The translations under genes and the position numbers were made by a program. The notes below the pieces were generated by a model that made no database searches, had not been told where the DNA came from, and worked only from the letters and a program-made list of their open reading frames with translations. From positions 310,001-374,000 of the forward strand of contig NZ_RJVO01000002.1 of the NCBI RefSeq assembly GCF_003730135.1: a DNA stretch of 64,000 nucleotides, in the 5' to 3' direction. Every line of letters begins with the position of its first letter. The first letter of the stretch is position 1. Source of the stretch: Stagnimonas aquatica (GTDB lineage Bacteria > Pseudomonadota > Gammaproteobacteria > Nevskiales > Nevskiaceae). Positions 17,486-26,691 of this stretch are shown one piece after another.

Positions 17486-19987
17486 CTATTTCCAACTGGC
17501 CTGGAACGACAGCAGCAGCACGCGGCCGGTGATCTGCTGGCCGACGAAGCTGTTGTTGAACACGCTGTGGTCGAACACCAGGTCGAGCTTGCGCTCGTCG
17601 GTGAGGTTGCTGCCGCTGGCGACAATCGCCCAGCGCCGGCTCTTGGGCGCGAGCACCAGCCGCGAGCCGAGCAGGGTGTAGCCGGCCTGGTGGCTGTGCG
17701 GATCGAGATCGGTCGCCGAGTACTGGTCGCCCCGGTAGCTGACATCGACCGACCAGGCCAGGCCCAGCGATTCGCTGTAGGGCACCGGGAACAGCAGGGT
17801 CGGCGAGGCGCTCAGGGTCACGGTCGGCGCATTGGCGAGCGTGCGGCCGCTGAGGTCCTGGGAGCGACAGCTCGCCGGCTGGTTCTGCGCAGAGCCCTGG
17901 CACTCGCTGCGTTGGCTGCGTTCGGCGGCCTCGGTCTGCGACAGCGGTGCCTCCGGATAGCTCAGGTACTCGGCCTTGGAAACCGCCGCCGAGGCGTTGA
18001 ACTCGAACCAGCGCGCCCGCTTCGGCCGCCAGCGCGCCTCCAGCTCCAGGCCTTGCAGACGCGCTTCGGCGGCGTTGCCGATCACGTAGGTGAAGTCGGT
18101 GAGATCGACCACCTGCAGGTTCTGGATGTCGGTGCGGTACAGCGCCAGATTGAGGGTGAGGCTGCGCCCCAGCCAGCGGCTCTTGAGGCCGGCTTCCCAA
18201 CTGCTGGCGTGCTCGGGCTCGAACTCCAGATTTTCGTTGGTGTCGGCGGCGCCGTTGAAGCCACCGCCCTTGAAGCCGCGCGTCCAGCTCAGGTAGTTCA
18301 TCAGGTCCGGCGTCCACTGCGCTTCCAGACCGAGCTTGGGCGAGAAGTCCTTCTCCTTGCGCTCGCGGCGGTCGGTGAAGGGATCGGCGCCGACCACCAG
18401 GGCCACCACGCCCGGCCCCACCTGCTCGGTGTTGAAGTTGGCCTTCTTGGTCTCCTGCCCCAGGCGACCGCCGAGGATGAGCGCGTAGCGCTCGGTGAAG
18501 TGCCAGCTCATCTGGCCGAACAGCGCCTCGCTGTTGGCGTCCTGACGGAAGCCGCGCAGCACGCCGTCGTTGAGCGGCAGGCTGAAATCCGGGATGGCGC
18601 CGAGAATGGGATCGAGGAAGTCCGGTGCCGGCAGGCCCAGCACCTCGAAGCCAGCCGGGCTGAGCGCGAAGTTGATCAGGTCGTCGCCGGCATAGTTGTC
18701 GAGACTGCTGTGCAGCCGCGCGCGCAGGCCGTAGACACCGAACACCGCGTCCACCGCGCCGCCCAGCCCGAACAGCGATTTGCTGCCGAGGGCAGTGCGC
18801 AGTTCCACCGAATCCTGCTGGTAGTCGAGGCTGAAATAGGTGCTGATGATGTCGGCGGCGGTGACATCGGAGTCGATCAGCGCCTGGAACTTGGTGCCGG
18901 CATGGCCGCCGATCAGGGTCAGGCTGAAGTCGTCCAGCCCGGCCGGCGCCCGCTGCGGCTCGTAGGCGACCAGCAGTCGCGAGACGTTGGAGTCGCGGTT
19001 CACATAGCCCGGCAGGTTGAAGGCGGTGTGGCGGTCCAGCGGATTGTCCTCGGTGCTGGCGTCGAAGCCACGGGCGTAGTCGAGGGCGTCCTGGTCGATG
19101 TCGTAGAGCTGCCAGGTGGCGTAGTCCACCTCGGTCTTCGACAACTGGGTGGACAGGCTGATGCGCCAGTCCTCGCTGGGGCGCGCCAGGAACTTCAGGC
19201 GGCCGGCGGTCTGCTGCGAGCGGCCCTCGTCGCGATTCAGCGTCGAGTTGTAAATCTCGCCGTTCTGCAACCAGTTCACTCCGGCCAGACGGGCGGCGTA
19301 GTCCTCGTCGAACGGCAGGTTGAACATCGTCTCGACCCGGCGCTGCAAGGGCCGGGCACCGGTCAGGGTGACGCTGGCCTGCGGCTGGCCGACCGGCTCG
19401 GCGGTCTGGAAGTTGATGACGCCAGCGATGGTGTTCTTGCCGAACAGGGTGCCCTGGGTGCCGCGCAGCACCTCCACCCGGTCGAGGTCGAACAGACCGT
19501 CGGGGATGAACTCCGGCCGACCCAGCGAGAGATCGTCGAACACCAGGCCCACCGAGGGCTCGAAGCCGACGTTGTCGGTCTCGGTGAAGAAACCACGGAT
19601 GCCGATCACCGGCGCCTGAGGATCGCTGTCGATCTCGACGTTGGCGACGAAGTTCTCCAGGCCACCGGCATCGAAGCTGCCGGCCTGCGCCAGGGTGTCG
19701 CCGCTGACCACGCCGACCGAGACCGGCACCTTCTGCAGGCTCTGCTTCTTCTTCTGGGCGGTGACCACCACGTCCTGCAAGCGGGTGTTCTCGGCCAGCG
19801 CCTCGCTGGCGGCCGGTGCCGGGGTCTCGGGCAGGGCCTGGACCGGGATGTCGGCCAGCGGCGGCTCGGGCGGCGCCTCCTGGGCCAGCAGCTTGGTCGC
19901 CAGCAGGGACAGGGCGAGGGCACACAGCCAAGGGCGGCGACCGCGAGCGCGGCGCGTGGACAGCGGAAACATGACAGGACCATCCAT
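17486..19987 (-). CDS. TonB-dependent outer-membrane receptor
   Basis: An 833-residue beta-barrel receptor for an unknown ligand, energised by TonB. It has a signal peptide ending LLATKLLAQ, a Pro/Ala-rich spacer, then the plug domain starting LQDVVVTAQKKKQSLQKVPVSV. Plug-domain hallmarks are VRVEVLRG-like DRVEVLRGTQGTLFGKNTIAGVINF. The barrel ends in the typical C-terminal aromatic-rich strand LLSFQASWK. The VVTAQKKxQxLxxVPxSV start is typical of the receptor group common in Caulobacter, sphingomonads and Xanthomonadales. Two ATG starts (19987 and 19972) precede the signal peptide. It stands alone between argG and rnt, with no linked enzymes that reveal the substrate. Confidence 0.92.
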   Translation of the reverse strand: MDGPVMFPLSTRRARGRRPWLCALALSLLATKLLAQEAPPEPPLADIPVQALPETPAPAASEALAENTRLQDVVVTAQKKKQSLQKVPVSVGVVSGDTLAQAGSFDAGGLENFVANVEIDSDPQAPVIGIRGFFTETDNVGFEPSVGLVFDDLSLGRPEFIPDGLFDLDRVEVLRGTQGTLFGKNTIAGVINFQTAEPVGQPQASVTLTGARPLQRRVETMFNLPFDEDYAARLAGVNWLQNGEIYNSTLNRDEGRSQQTAGRLKFLARPSEDWRISLSTQLSKTEVDYATWQLYDIDQDALDYARGFDASTEDNPLDRHTAFNLPGYVNRDSNVSRLLVAYEPQRAPAGLDDFSLTLIGGHAGTKFQALIDSDVTAADIISTYFSLDYQQDSVELRTALGSKSLFGLGGAVDAVFGVYGLRARLHSSLDNYAGDDLINFALSPAGFEVLGLPAPDFLDPILGAIPDFSLPLNDGVLRGFRQDANSEALFGQMSWHFTERYALILGGRLGQETKKANFNTEQVGPGVVALVVGADPFTDRRERKEKDFSPKLGLEAQWTPDLMNYLSWTRGFKGGGFNGAADTNENLEFEPEHASSWEAGLKSRWLGRSLTLNLALYRTDIQNLQVVDLTDFTYVIGNAAEARLQGLELEARWRPKRARWFEFNASAAVSKAEYLSYPEAPLSQTEAAERSQRSECQGSAQNQPASCRSQDLSGRTLANAPTVTLSASPTLLFPVPYSESLGLAWSVDVSYRGDQYSATDLDPHSHQAGYTLLGSRLVLAPKSRRWAIVASGSNLTDERKLDLVFDHSVFNNSFVGQQITGRVLLLSFQASWK

Positions 19988-20062
19988 GGAATAGGGGTGC
20001 CGACACCATACAAAGAGCGCGCCACTGCCGGCCAGCCGGCGCCGGTAAATCCGGCCCTCCCG

Positions 20063-20068
20063 TATCAT
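20063..20068 (+). promoter_or_regulatory. rnt -10 element candidate
   Basis: TATCAT about 31 bases before the rnt start, in the divergent spacer with the TonB receptor gene. No clear -35. Confidence 0.35.
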
Positions 20069-20098
20069 GTCGCGCCCCGACTCCCACCCGCCTTTCCC

Positions 20099-20740
20099 AT
20101 GCAGCAGCTCAAGCACACCTTCCGAGGCTTTCTGCCGGTGGTGGTGGATGTCGAAACCGGCGGCTTCAATGCCCGCACCGATGCCCTGCTGGAAGTGGCG
20201 GCGGTGATCCTCGGCACCGAGGACGACGGTCGTCTGGTGCGGCGGCAGACGGTGTTCGCCCAGGTCGAACCCTTCCCCGGCGCCAACATCGAGAAGGCGG
20301 CGCTGGAGGTCAACGGCATCAAGATCGACAACCCCCTGCGCATGGCGGTGCCGGAGCGGGAGGCGCTGGACAAGCTGTTCCGGCCGATCCGCAACGCGGT
20401 GTCCGAGAACGGTTGCAGCCGGGCAGTGCTGGTCGGCCACAACGCCCATTTCGACCTGGGCTTCGTCAATGCCGCCGTGGAGCGCAGCGGCATCAAGCGC
20501 AATCCCTTTCACCCATTCTCGGTGTTCGATACCGCCACCCTCGGTGGCGTGCTGCTCGGCCAGACCGTGCTGGCCAAGGCCCTGGAGGCCACCGGCCTGG
20601 GCCACGACACCCGCGAGGCGCATTCGGCGATCTACGACGCCGAGAAGACCGCCGACCTGTTCTGCCTGCTCTACAACAGCGCCCGCGAGGTCCGCCAGCA
20701 ACTGCTGCTGCGGGCTGGCGAGGGCGGCGAACCGGCCTGA
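20099..20740 (+). CDS. rnt: Ribonuclease T
   Basis: 3'-to-5' exoribonuclease that trims tRNA and other stable RNA 3' ends. 213 residues, as usual. The DEDDh catalytic set is visible: DVETGGF (Asp17, Glu19), HNAHFDLGF, and HSAIYDAEKTA near the C-terminus. Starts MQQLKHTFRGFLPVVVDVETGGF, matching the family N-terminus. Divergent from the TonB receptor gene. Confidence 0.95.
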   Translation: MQQLKHTFRGFLPVVVDVETGGFNARTDALLEVAAVILGTEDDGRLVRRQTVFAQVEPFPGANIEKAALEVNGIKIDNPLRMAVPEREALDKLFRPIRNAVSENGCSRAVLVGHNAHFDLGFVNAAVERSGIKRNPFHPFSVFDTATLGGVLLGQTVLAKALEATGLGHDTREAHSAIYDAEKTADLFCLLYNSAREVRQQLLLRAGEGGEPA

Positions 20741-20842
20741 AGCCGGCCGCCAGCAGGCCAGGACCGGCGCCGCCGCAAGACTTTGTGTGGCAGGCTCCAT
20801 AAAATAGTGCGTTGCACCATCGCCCTCGCCGCGCCCACCGCC

Positions 20843-22435
20843 ATGCCGTCTGCCCCGCTGTTTGCCGCGCCGCGCCGCGCCCTCGCGCTGCTCTCCCTGC
20901 TGGCGCTGCTGTGCGCGCCCGCAGCGCAGGCCGGCTTCGGTTTCGAGGATGTCGCCAAGCGGGCCCAGCGGCTGTCGCAGTCCAGCTATTCGCCGCCCGA
21001 CACCGAACTGCCCAAGGAGCTGCGCGAGCTGAGCTACGACCAGTACCGCGACATCCGCTTCAAGCCGGAGCGCGCGATCTGGCGCGGCAACAAGCTGCCG
21101 TTCGAGCTGCAACTGTTCCACCCCGGGCTGTACTACACGACGCCAGTCAAGATCTCGATGATCTCCGGCGGCGTCGCCCGACCGCTGCAGTTCGACCCCA
21201 GCTACTTCGACTACGGCAAGAACAACCTCGACAAGACCCGGCTCAAGGGCGTCGGCTATGCCGGGTTCCGCGTCCACTACCCGCTCAACTCGACGCAGTA
21301 CAAGGACGAGCTGCTGGTGTTCCAGGGGGCGAGCTACTTCCGCGCGCTCGGCGAGAAGCAGCGCTACGGCCTGTCGGCGCGCGGCCTGGCGGTGGACACC
21401 GGCCTGGCGGCCGGCGAGGAATTCCCCAGCTTCACCGACTTCTGGATCGAAGTCCCCAGCGCCAAGTCGCAGAGCCTGACCATCTACGCCCTGCTCAACT
21501 CCCGGCGGGTGACCGGCGCCTACAAGTTCGTGGTCCGACCCGGCGCCGACACGGTGATGGACGTACAGGCGCGGCTGTTCCTGCGCGACAGCGTCGGCAA
21601 GCTGGGCCTGGCGCCGCTGACCAGCATGTTCTATCACGGCTCCAACCAGACCCGGGTCGCCGAGGACTACCGTCCGGAAGTGCACGATTCCGACGGCCTG
21701 CTGGTCGCCAATTCCAACGGCGAGTGGATCTGGCGGCCGCTGGTCAACCCGCGCCGGCTGATCGTCACCAGCTTCGGCCTGACCAATCCCAAGGGCTTCG
21801 GCCTGATCCAGCGGCGCCGCGATTTCGCCCATTACGAGGATCTGGAGGCCCGCTACGACCTGCGCCCCAGCGCCTGGGTGGAGCCCAAGGGCGCCTGGGG
21901 CGCCGGCCGCGTCGAGCTGGTGCTGATCCCCAGCCCGGACGAAACCAACGACAACATCGTCGCCTACTGGGTGCCGAACGCACCGCCGGCGCCCGGCCAG
22001 GCCATGGACCTGCAGTACCAGTTGCGCTGGCAGTTGCACGACCCGGCGAACAGCGGTGTCGCGCGGGTGTTGCAGACCCGGCGCGGCCACGGCTACATCA
22101 AGACCGTGGACGACACCCAGCGGCTGATCGTCGATTTCGACGCGCTGCCGGCGCCGGTCGCGGCTACCGACGGCAAGACCAAGACCGCGAAGGGCAAGAA
22201 GGCCAAGCCCGAGCCCGCCCCGGCGCCCGAGCCGGTCAACGGCGTGCTCTGGCTGGACGACAACGCCGAGCTGCTGGAGCGGCAGACCTTCCGCAACGAG
22301 GTCACCGGCGGCTGGCGCATGAGCTTCCGCTTCCGGCGCCGCGACAACGACAAGCCGGTGGAGATGCGCGCCTACTTGAAGCGCGGCAATGCCCAGGTCT
22401 CCGAGACCTGGAGCTACGTCTACCCGCCGAGCTGA
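20843..22435 (+). CDS. opgG: Glucan biosynthesis protein OpgG/OpgD family
   Basis: Periplasmic protein needed to make osmoregulated periplasmic glucans. 530 residues with a signal peptide ending PAAQA (cleavage after about residue 30), then GFGFEDVAKRAQRLS, the usual start of the MdoG domain, and YDQYRDIRFKPERAIW. A Lys/Ala/Pro-rich insert lies at about 440-467 (KTKTAKGKKAKPEPAPAPEP), likely a surface loop. The ATG at 20843 places the signal peptide correctly; an upstream GTG is less likely. It is followed by opgH after 16 bases. OpgG and OpgD are paralogues; OpgG is chosen because opgH is adjacent. Confidence 0.92.
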   Translation: MPSAPLFAAPRRALALLSLLALLCAPAAQAGFGFEDVAKRAQRLSQSSYSPPDTELPKELRELSYDQYRDIRFKPERAIWRGNKLPFELQLFHPGLYYTTPVKISMISGGVARPLQFDPSYFDYGKNNLDKTRLKGVGYAGFRVHYPLNSTQYKDELLVFQGASYFRALGEKQRYGLSARGLAVDTGLAAGEEFPSFTDFWIEVPSAKSQSLTIYALLNSRRVTGAYKFVVRPGADTVMDVQARLFLRDSVGKLGLAPLTSMFYHGSNQTRVAEDYRPEVHDSDGLLVANSNGEWIWRPLVNPRRLIVTSFGLTNPKGFGLIQRRRDFAHYEDLEARYDLRPSAWVEPKGAWGAGRVELVLIPSPDETNDNIVAYWVPNAPPAPGQAMDLQYQLRWQLHDPANSGVARVLQTRRGHGYIKTVDDTQRLIVDFDALPAPVAATDGKTKTAKGKKAKPEPAPAPEPVNGVLWLDDNAELLERQTFRNEVTGGWRMSFRFRRRDNDKPVEMRAYLKRGNAQVSETWSYVYPPS

Positions 22436-22451
22436 GGCCCGCGATCCGACG

Positions 22452-24875
22452 ATGGCTGCCCCCGATCCCCGCTCCGCCGCGCGCGACTACCTGAACGAGC
22501 TGCCGCTGCTGGCCGCGCAGACCCGGCAACTGGCGGAGCAGATCGACGGCGCCGAGCCGGCCCAGGCGCTGCCGGCGCTGAACCAGGGCCTGGTGGCGCT
22601 GACCGCCGCCCGCGACCCGCTGGAAGCGCGGCTGCAACTGGCCCTGGGCAGCACGGCGCCGATCCAGCACGACAGCCGTGGCACCACCCGGCTGATCACC
22701 ACACCGCCGCTGGCGCGCGCCAGCATGTCGCCCACGCCCTGGTCGGCCAATCCGCTGCGGCGGGTGATCGAGGCGGCACGCGCCTGGCTGCTGGGCCGAC
22801 GCGGTCTGCAACCGATCGGTGACGCCGCTCCCGATCAGGCCCCGGGAGAGGCTCAGGGGCGGCGCTCGCGCTGGCGCAGTGCCGGCCGCAACCGCCGCTT
22901 CGTGCTCGCCCTGCTGACGGTCGGACAGGCGCTGGCGGCGACCTACTACATGCGCGCCATCCTGCCCTACAAGGGCACGCTGGCCATCGAACACTGGCTG
23001 GTTGCCGCCATCCTCAGCCTCTACCTGATCCTGTTCATGTGGGTCGGCCTGGGCTTCTGGACCGCGCTGATGGGCTTCATGGTGCTGCTCAAGGGCGGCG
23101 ACAAGCACGCCATCGACAGCGGCACCGCCGCCGATCAGGCGATCAATCCCGAGCACCGCTGCGCGATCCTGCTGCCGATCTGCAACGAGGACGTGGCGCG
23201 GGTCTTCGCCGGCCTGCGCGCCACCATCGAGTCCACCGACCGCACCGACGCGGCGCGGCAGTTCGACTACTTCATCCTCTCCGACACCGGCGACCCGGAC
23301 ATCCGGGTGGCCGAGCTGGAAGCCTGGCGCGACCTCTGCCAGGCGGTGCAGGGCTATGGCCGGGTGTTCTACCGGCGCCGCACCCACCGCATCAAGCGCA
23401 AGAGCGGCAACGTCGCCGACTGGTGCCGGCGCTGGGGCAGCCGCTACCAATACATGGTGGTGATGGATGCCGACAGCGTGATGTCCGGCGCCTGCCTGAA
23501 GCGCCTGGTGCAACTGATGGAGGCCCGCCCCGACGCGGGCATCATCCAGACCGCGCCGCGCGCCTCCGGCCGCGAGACCCTGTACTCGCGCATCCAGCAG
23601 TTCGCCACCCGCGTCTACGGCCCGCTGTTCACCGCCGGCCTGCACTACTGGCAGCTGGGCGAGAGCCACTACTGGGGCCACAACGCCATCATCCGGGTCG
23701 CGCCGTTCATGAAGCACTGCGCGCTCGGCCGCCTGCCCGGACGCGGCGCGCTGTCCGGCGAGATCCTGAGCCACGACTTCGTCGAAGCGGCGCTGATGCG
23801 GCGCGCCGGCTGGAGCGTGTGGATCGCCTACGACCTCCAGGGCAGCTACGAGGAAATGCCGCCCAACCTGCTCGACGAATTGAAGCGCGACCGCCGCTGG
23901 TGCCAGGGCAATCTGCAGAACTTCCGGCTGTTCTTCACCCGCGGCCTGCACCCCGCGCACCGGGCGGTGTTCATGACCGGCGTGATGGCCTATCTGTCGG
24001 CGCCGCTGTGGTTCCTGTTCCTGGCGCTGTCCACCGCCCTGCTCTACGTCAACGTCACCGCCGAGCCGGTGTACTTCAGCCAGCCCTACCAGTTGTTCCC
24101 CACCTGGCCGGAGTGGCATCCGGAATGGGCGATGCGCTTGTTCGGCATCACCGCCGGCCTGTTGTTCCTGCCCAAGGTGCTGGCCGCGCTGTTGCTGCTG
24201 CTCAAGCCGGCCGAGCGGCGCTGGTTCGGCGGCGGCCTGGCGCTGTCCGCCAGCCTGCTGCTGGAAATGCTGTTCTCGGCGCTGCTGGCGCCGGTGCGCA
24301 TGCTCTTCCACACCCGCTTCGTCGCCTCGGCGCTGCTGGGCATCGCCATCCAGTGGAAGTCGCCGCCGCGCGAGGATTCGCAGACGCCCTGGAGCGAGGC
24401 CCTGCTCCGCCACGGCTGGGGCACGCTGCTGGGCGGCGTCTGGCTGTACGCGGTGTACCGGCTGAATCCGGAATTCATCACCTGGCTGCTGCCGGTGGCC
24501 GGCGCCCTGCTGATCTCGATCCCGGCCTCGGTGTTCAGCAGCCGGGTGAGCTGGGGCCGTGCCGCGCGCAGCGCGCGCTTGTTCCTGATCCCCGAGGAAG
24601 CCTCGCCACCGCGCGAGCTGCGCCGCCTGAAGGTGCTGCTGCACAGCTCCGAGGACTACGCGCAGGGCTTCCGGCGGGCGATCCGCTCGCCGCTCACCAA
24701 TGCCCTGGTGCTGGCGCTCGCCCCCACCCGGATCGCTCGTGCCCATCCGGCCAAGGAGCTGGCCCAGGCGGCCTCGCTGGACCGGCTCGACACCCTCGAT
24801 GTCTATGCCCGCAACCGCCTGCTCAGCGACCGTGCGGTGCTGGCGGCGATGCACGAGAAGGTCTGGAGCCGCTGA
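22452..24875 (+). CDS. opgH: Glucans biosynthesis glucosyltransferase H
   Basis: Multi-pass inner-membrane GT2 enzyme that makes the beta-1,2-glucan backbone from UDP-glucose and passes it to the periplasm. 807 residues. Catalytic motifs are SDTGDPD (about 277-282), MDADS (338-342) and RRWCQGN (about 480-486, the RxxRW-type motif). Two hydrophobic segments precede the catalytic domain and several follow it. The N-terminal cytoplasmic part is Ala/Pro-rich. Forms an operon with opgG. Confidence 0.95.
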   Translation: MAAPDPRSAARDYLNELPLLAAQTRQLAEQIDGAEPAQALPALNQGLVALTAARDPLEARLQLALGSTAPIQHDSRGTTRLITTPPLARASMSPTPWSANPLRRVIEAARAWLLGRRGLQPIGDAAPDQAPGEAQGRRSRWRSAGRNRRFVLALLTVGQALAATYYMRAILPYKGTLAIEHWLVAAILSLYLILFMWVGLGFWTALMGFMVLLKGGDKHAIDSGTAADQAINPEHRCAILLPICNEDVARVFAGLRATIESTDRTDAARQFDYFILSDTGDPDIRVAELEAWRDLCQAVQGYGRVFYRRRTHRIKRKSGNVADWCRRWGSRYQYMVVMDADSVMSGACLKRLVQLMEARPDAGIIQTAPRASGRETLYSRIQQFATRVYGPLFTAGLHYWQLGESHYWGHNAIIRVAPFMKHCALGRLPGRGALSGEILSHDFVEAALMRRAGWSVWIAYDLQGSYEEMPPNLLDELKRDRRWCQGNLQNFRLFFTRGLHPAHRAVFMTGVMAYLSAPLWFLFLALSTALLYVNVTAEPVYFSQPYQLFPTWPEWHPEWAMRLFGITAGLLFLPKVLAALLLLLKPAERRWFGGGLALSASLLLEMLFSALLAPVRMLFHTRFVASALLGIAIQWKSPPREDSQTPWSEALLRHGWGTLLGGVWLYAVYRLNPEFITWLLPVAGALLISIPASVFSSRVSWGRAARSARLFLIPEEASPPRELRRLKVLLHSSEDYAQGFRRAIRSPLTNALVLALAPTRIARAHPAKELAQAASLDRLDTLDVYARNRLLSDRAVLAAMHEKVWSR

Positions 24876-24902
24876 AGTCCTGACTGCCCGGCCGTGCCGG
24901 CG

Positions 24903-24920
24903 TTGTCATGGAGATTTCAT
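24903..24920 (+). promoter_or_regulatory. Pho-box-like site upstream of olsBA
   Basis: Two 7-base direct repeats, TTGTCAT and ATTTCAT, spaced 4 bases apart (11-base period), match 6/7 and 5/7 of the PhoB half-site CTGTCAT. A third related heptamer, TGGTCAT at 24947, is exactly three further 11-base steps away, next to a possible -10 TAGATT (24953-24958). Ornithine-lipid genes are PhoB-controlled in several proteobacteria, which makes the match meaningful. Confidence 0.45.
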
Positions 24921-24978
24921 CAGGCAGTAAGAAGCGAGCAAGAAACTGGTCATAGATTGCGCAGCATCCTCAAACCGG

Positions 24979-25776
24979 ATGCTGACCATGACCGAGATGA
25001 TCCAGTTGCTGCCGCAGACCCGCACGCCGCGCTTTGAAGTGCGCTTCGCGGAAACCGAGGCCGAGATCCTGGCCACCCAGCAATTGCGCTACCGCATCTT
25101 CGCCGGCGAACTGGGCGCGCAGATCGACGGCGGCGACGCCGGCATCGACGCCGACCAGTACGACGGCCACTGCCGCCACCTGATGGTGCGCGACGCCGAC
25201 AGCGGCGAGATCGTCGCCTGCACCCGCATCCTCACCGACGCCGCCGCCGAGCGCGCCGGCGGCTTCTATTCGGAGAGCGAGTTCGACCTCGAAATGATCC
25301 GCGCCCTGCCCGGCCGGGTGATGGAGATCGGCCGCACCTGCGTCGCCGCCGAGCACCGCAGCGGCGCGGTGATCGCCACCCTCTGGCAGGGCATCGCCGA
25401 GACCATCACCCGCGAGGGCTACGACTACCTGTTCGGCTGCGCCTCGATCGGCCTGGAAGACGGCGGTGCCGCCGCCCACAGCATCCTCGAAACCCTGCGC
25501 GGCAAGTACATGACCGCCGCCTCGCAGCGGGTGCGCCCCTACTACCCGCTGCCGCTGGCCGACCGCCGTCCGGAAGGCGCGGTGCGCATGCCGCCGCTGC
25601 TCAAGGCTTACGTCAGCCTGGGCGCGAAGGCCTGCGGCGAGGCCTACTGGGACCGCGACTTCAACTGCGCCGACGTGTTCATGCTGCTCAACGTCAGCGA
25701 TCTCAACCCGCGCTACGCCCGTCACTTCCTCGGCAAGGGCCGCAGCGAAGCCCGCGAGGCGGTCGCGCTTGCGTAA
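24979..25776 (+). CDS. olsB: OlsB-type ornithine N-acyltransferase
   Basis: Cytoplasmic GNAT-fold enzyme predicted to transfer a 3-hydroxyacyl group from acyl-ACP to ornithine, giving lyso-ornithine lipid. 265 residues; conserved features include LRYRIFAGELGA near the N-terminus, DGHCRHLMVRD, EIGRTCVAAEHR and LFGCASI. Several ATGs lie at the start (24979, 24988); none has a good ribosome-binding site. It is followed by an acyltransferase gene (olsA), the standard two-gene pathway for phosphorus-free ornithine lipids. Confidence 0.88.
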   Translation: MLTMTEMIQLLPQTRTPRFEVRFAETEAEILATQQLRYRIFAGELGAQIDGGDAGIDADQYDGHCRHLMVRDADSGEIVACTRILTDAAAERAGGFYSESEFDLEMIRALPGRVMEIGRTCVAAEHRSGAVIATLWQGIAETITREGYDYLFGCASIGLEDGGAAAHSILETLRGKYMTAASQRVRPYYPLPLADRRPEGAVRMPPLLKAYVSLGAKACGEAYWDRDFNCADVFMLLNVSDLNPRYARHFLGKGRSEAREAVALA

Positions 25777-25825
25777 GGTTCTGGCGGCCTTCTTCGACAG
25801 CGGCCTCCCCGGCCGCCGTTTTGCC

Positions 25826-26650
25826 ATGCCTGCACCGACCCCGGTCGACTCCGCCCTCCGCACGAACATGCTCTTCCTGCTGCGCAGCCTGCGTCTGCTG
25901 GTGCATATCGCGCTGGGCATGACGCTGGCGACGCTGATCAATCTCGATTTCACCCGTCGCATCGACGCCGACGACTGGGCACGGCGCTGGCTGAAGCGGC
26001 TGATGCGCATCCTCGGCATCCGCTTCCGCATCCACGGCAGCCCGGTCGAAGGCGGGCAGCTGATCGTCTGCAACCACGTCTCCTGGCTGGACATCCCCCT
26101 GGTCGGCGCAGCGCTGTGCAGTCGCTTCGTCGCCAAGAGCGAGATCCAGCACTGGCCGGTGGCCGGCTGGCTGGCGAAGTGCATCGGCACCTTCTACATC
26201 CGGCGCGGCCCCGGCGGCAGCCGGCCGCTGCTGGAAAAGCTGCGTCCGCACCTGCGCGCCGGTGGCTCGGTGGTGATCTTCCCGGAAGGCACCACCACCG
26301 ACGGCAAGGAGGTACTCGGCTTCCACGCGCGGCTGTTCCAGGGCGCGCTGGACGCCGGCTGCCCGGTGCAGCCGGTGGCGCTGCGCTACGGGACTACGCC
26401 CGACGGCCGCGATCTCGCTCCCTTCATCGGCGACGACGACCTGGTCTCGCACATCGTCCGACTGCTCAAGGCGCCGGGGCTGACCGCCGAGCTGCACTAC
26501 TGCACACCGGTGTTTCCGCAGGAGCAGGACGACCGCCAGAGCCTCGCGCTGCGTGCCGAGGATTCGATCCGCCGGCTGGTGTCGCCGGAGCGGCTGTCGC
26601 GCCAGCCGGCGCTGCTGAGGCATCAGCAGCAGGCCCGCGCGGCAGCCTAG
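25826..26650 (+). CDS. olsA: OlsA-type lyso-ornithine lipid / 1-acylglycerol-3-phosphate acyltransferase
   Basis: Membrane-associated PlsC-family acyltransferase, 274 residues, predicted to add the second acyl chain to lyso-ornithine lipid. It has a hydrophobic N-terminal segment (about 15-40), the HX4D catalytic motif NHVSWLD (His84, Asp89), FYIRRGPGGS, and the substrate-binding FPEGTTTDG. I chose the ATG at 25826. A TTG at 25769 overlapping the olsB end would give coupled translation but adds 19 atypical residues. Without olsB beside it, it would be annotated simply as PlsC-like. Confidence 0.85.
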   Translation: MPAPTPVDSALRTNMLFLLRSLRLLVHIALGMTLATLINLDFTRRIDADDWARRWLKRLMRILGIRFRIHGSPVEGGQLIVCNHVSWLDIPLVGAALCSRFVAKSEIQHWPVAGWLAKCIGTFYIRRGPGGSRPLLEKLRPHLRAGGSVVIFPEGTTTDGKEVLGFHARLFQGALDAGCPVQPVALRYGTTPDGRDLAPFIGDDDLVSHIVRLLKAPGLTAELHYCTPVFPQEQDDRQSLALRAEDSIRRLVSPERLSRQPALLRHQQQARAAA

Positions 26651-26691
26651 GCCGCCGCGACGGCGGCGATTGCCTGCGGCATGATGCCGTC

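Noticed and set aside
20777-20810. Sigma-70 promoter for opgG (TAAAAT at 20800)
   Set aside because: No -35 at a suitable distance; too weak to list as a feature.
20101-22090. Long minus-strand frame continuous with the TonB receptor and antisense to rnt and opgG
   Set aside because: The receptor signal peptide fixes the start at 19987/19972; the extension is low-complexity shadow of high-G+C genes.
22302-24854. 850-codon minus-strand frame antisense to opgH
   Set aside because: Gln/His/Arg-rich shadow translation without domains; opgH on the plus strand has all catalytic motifs.
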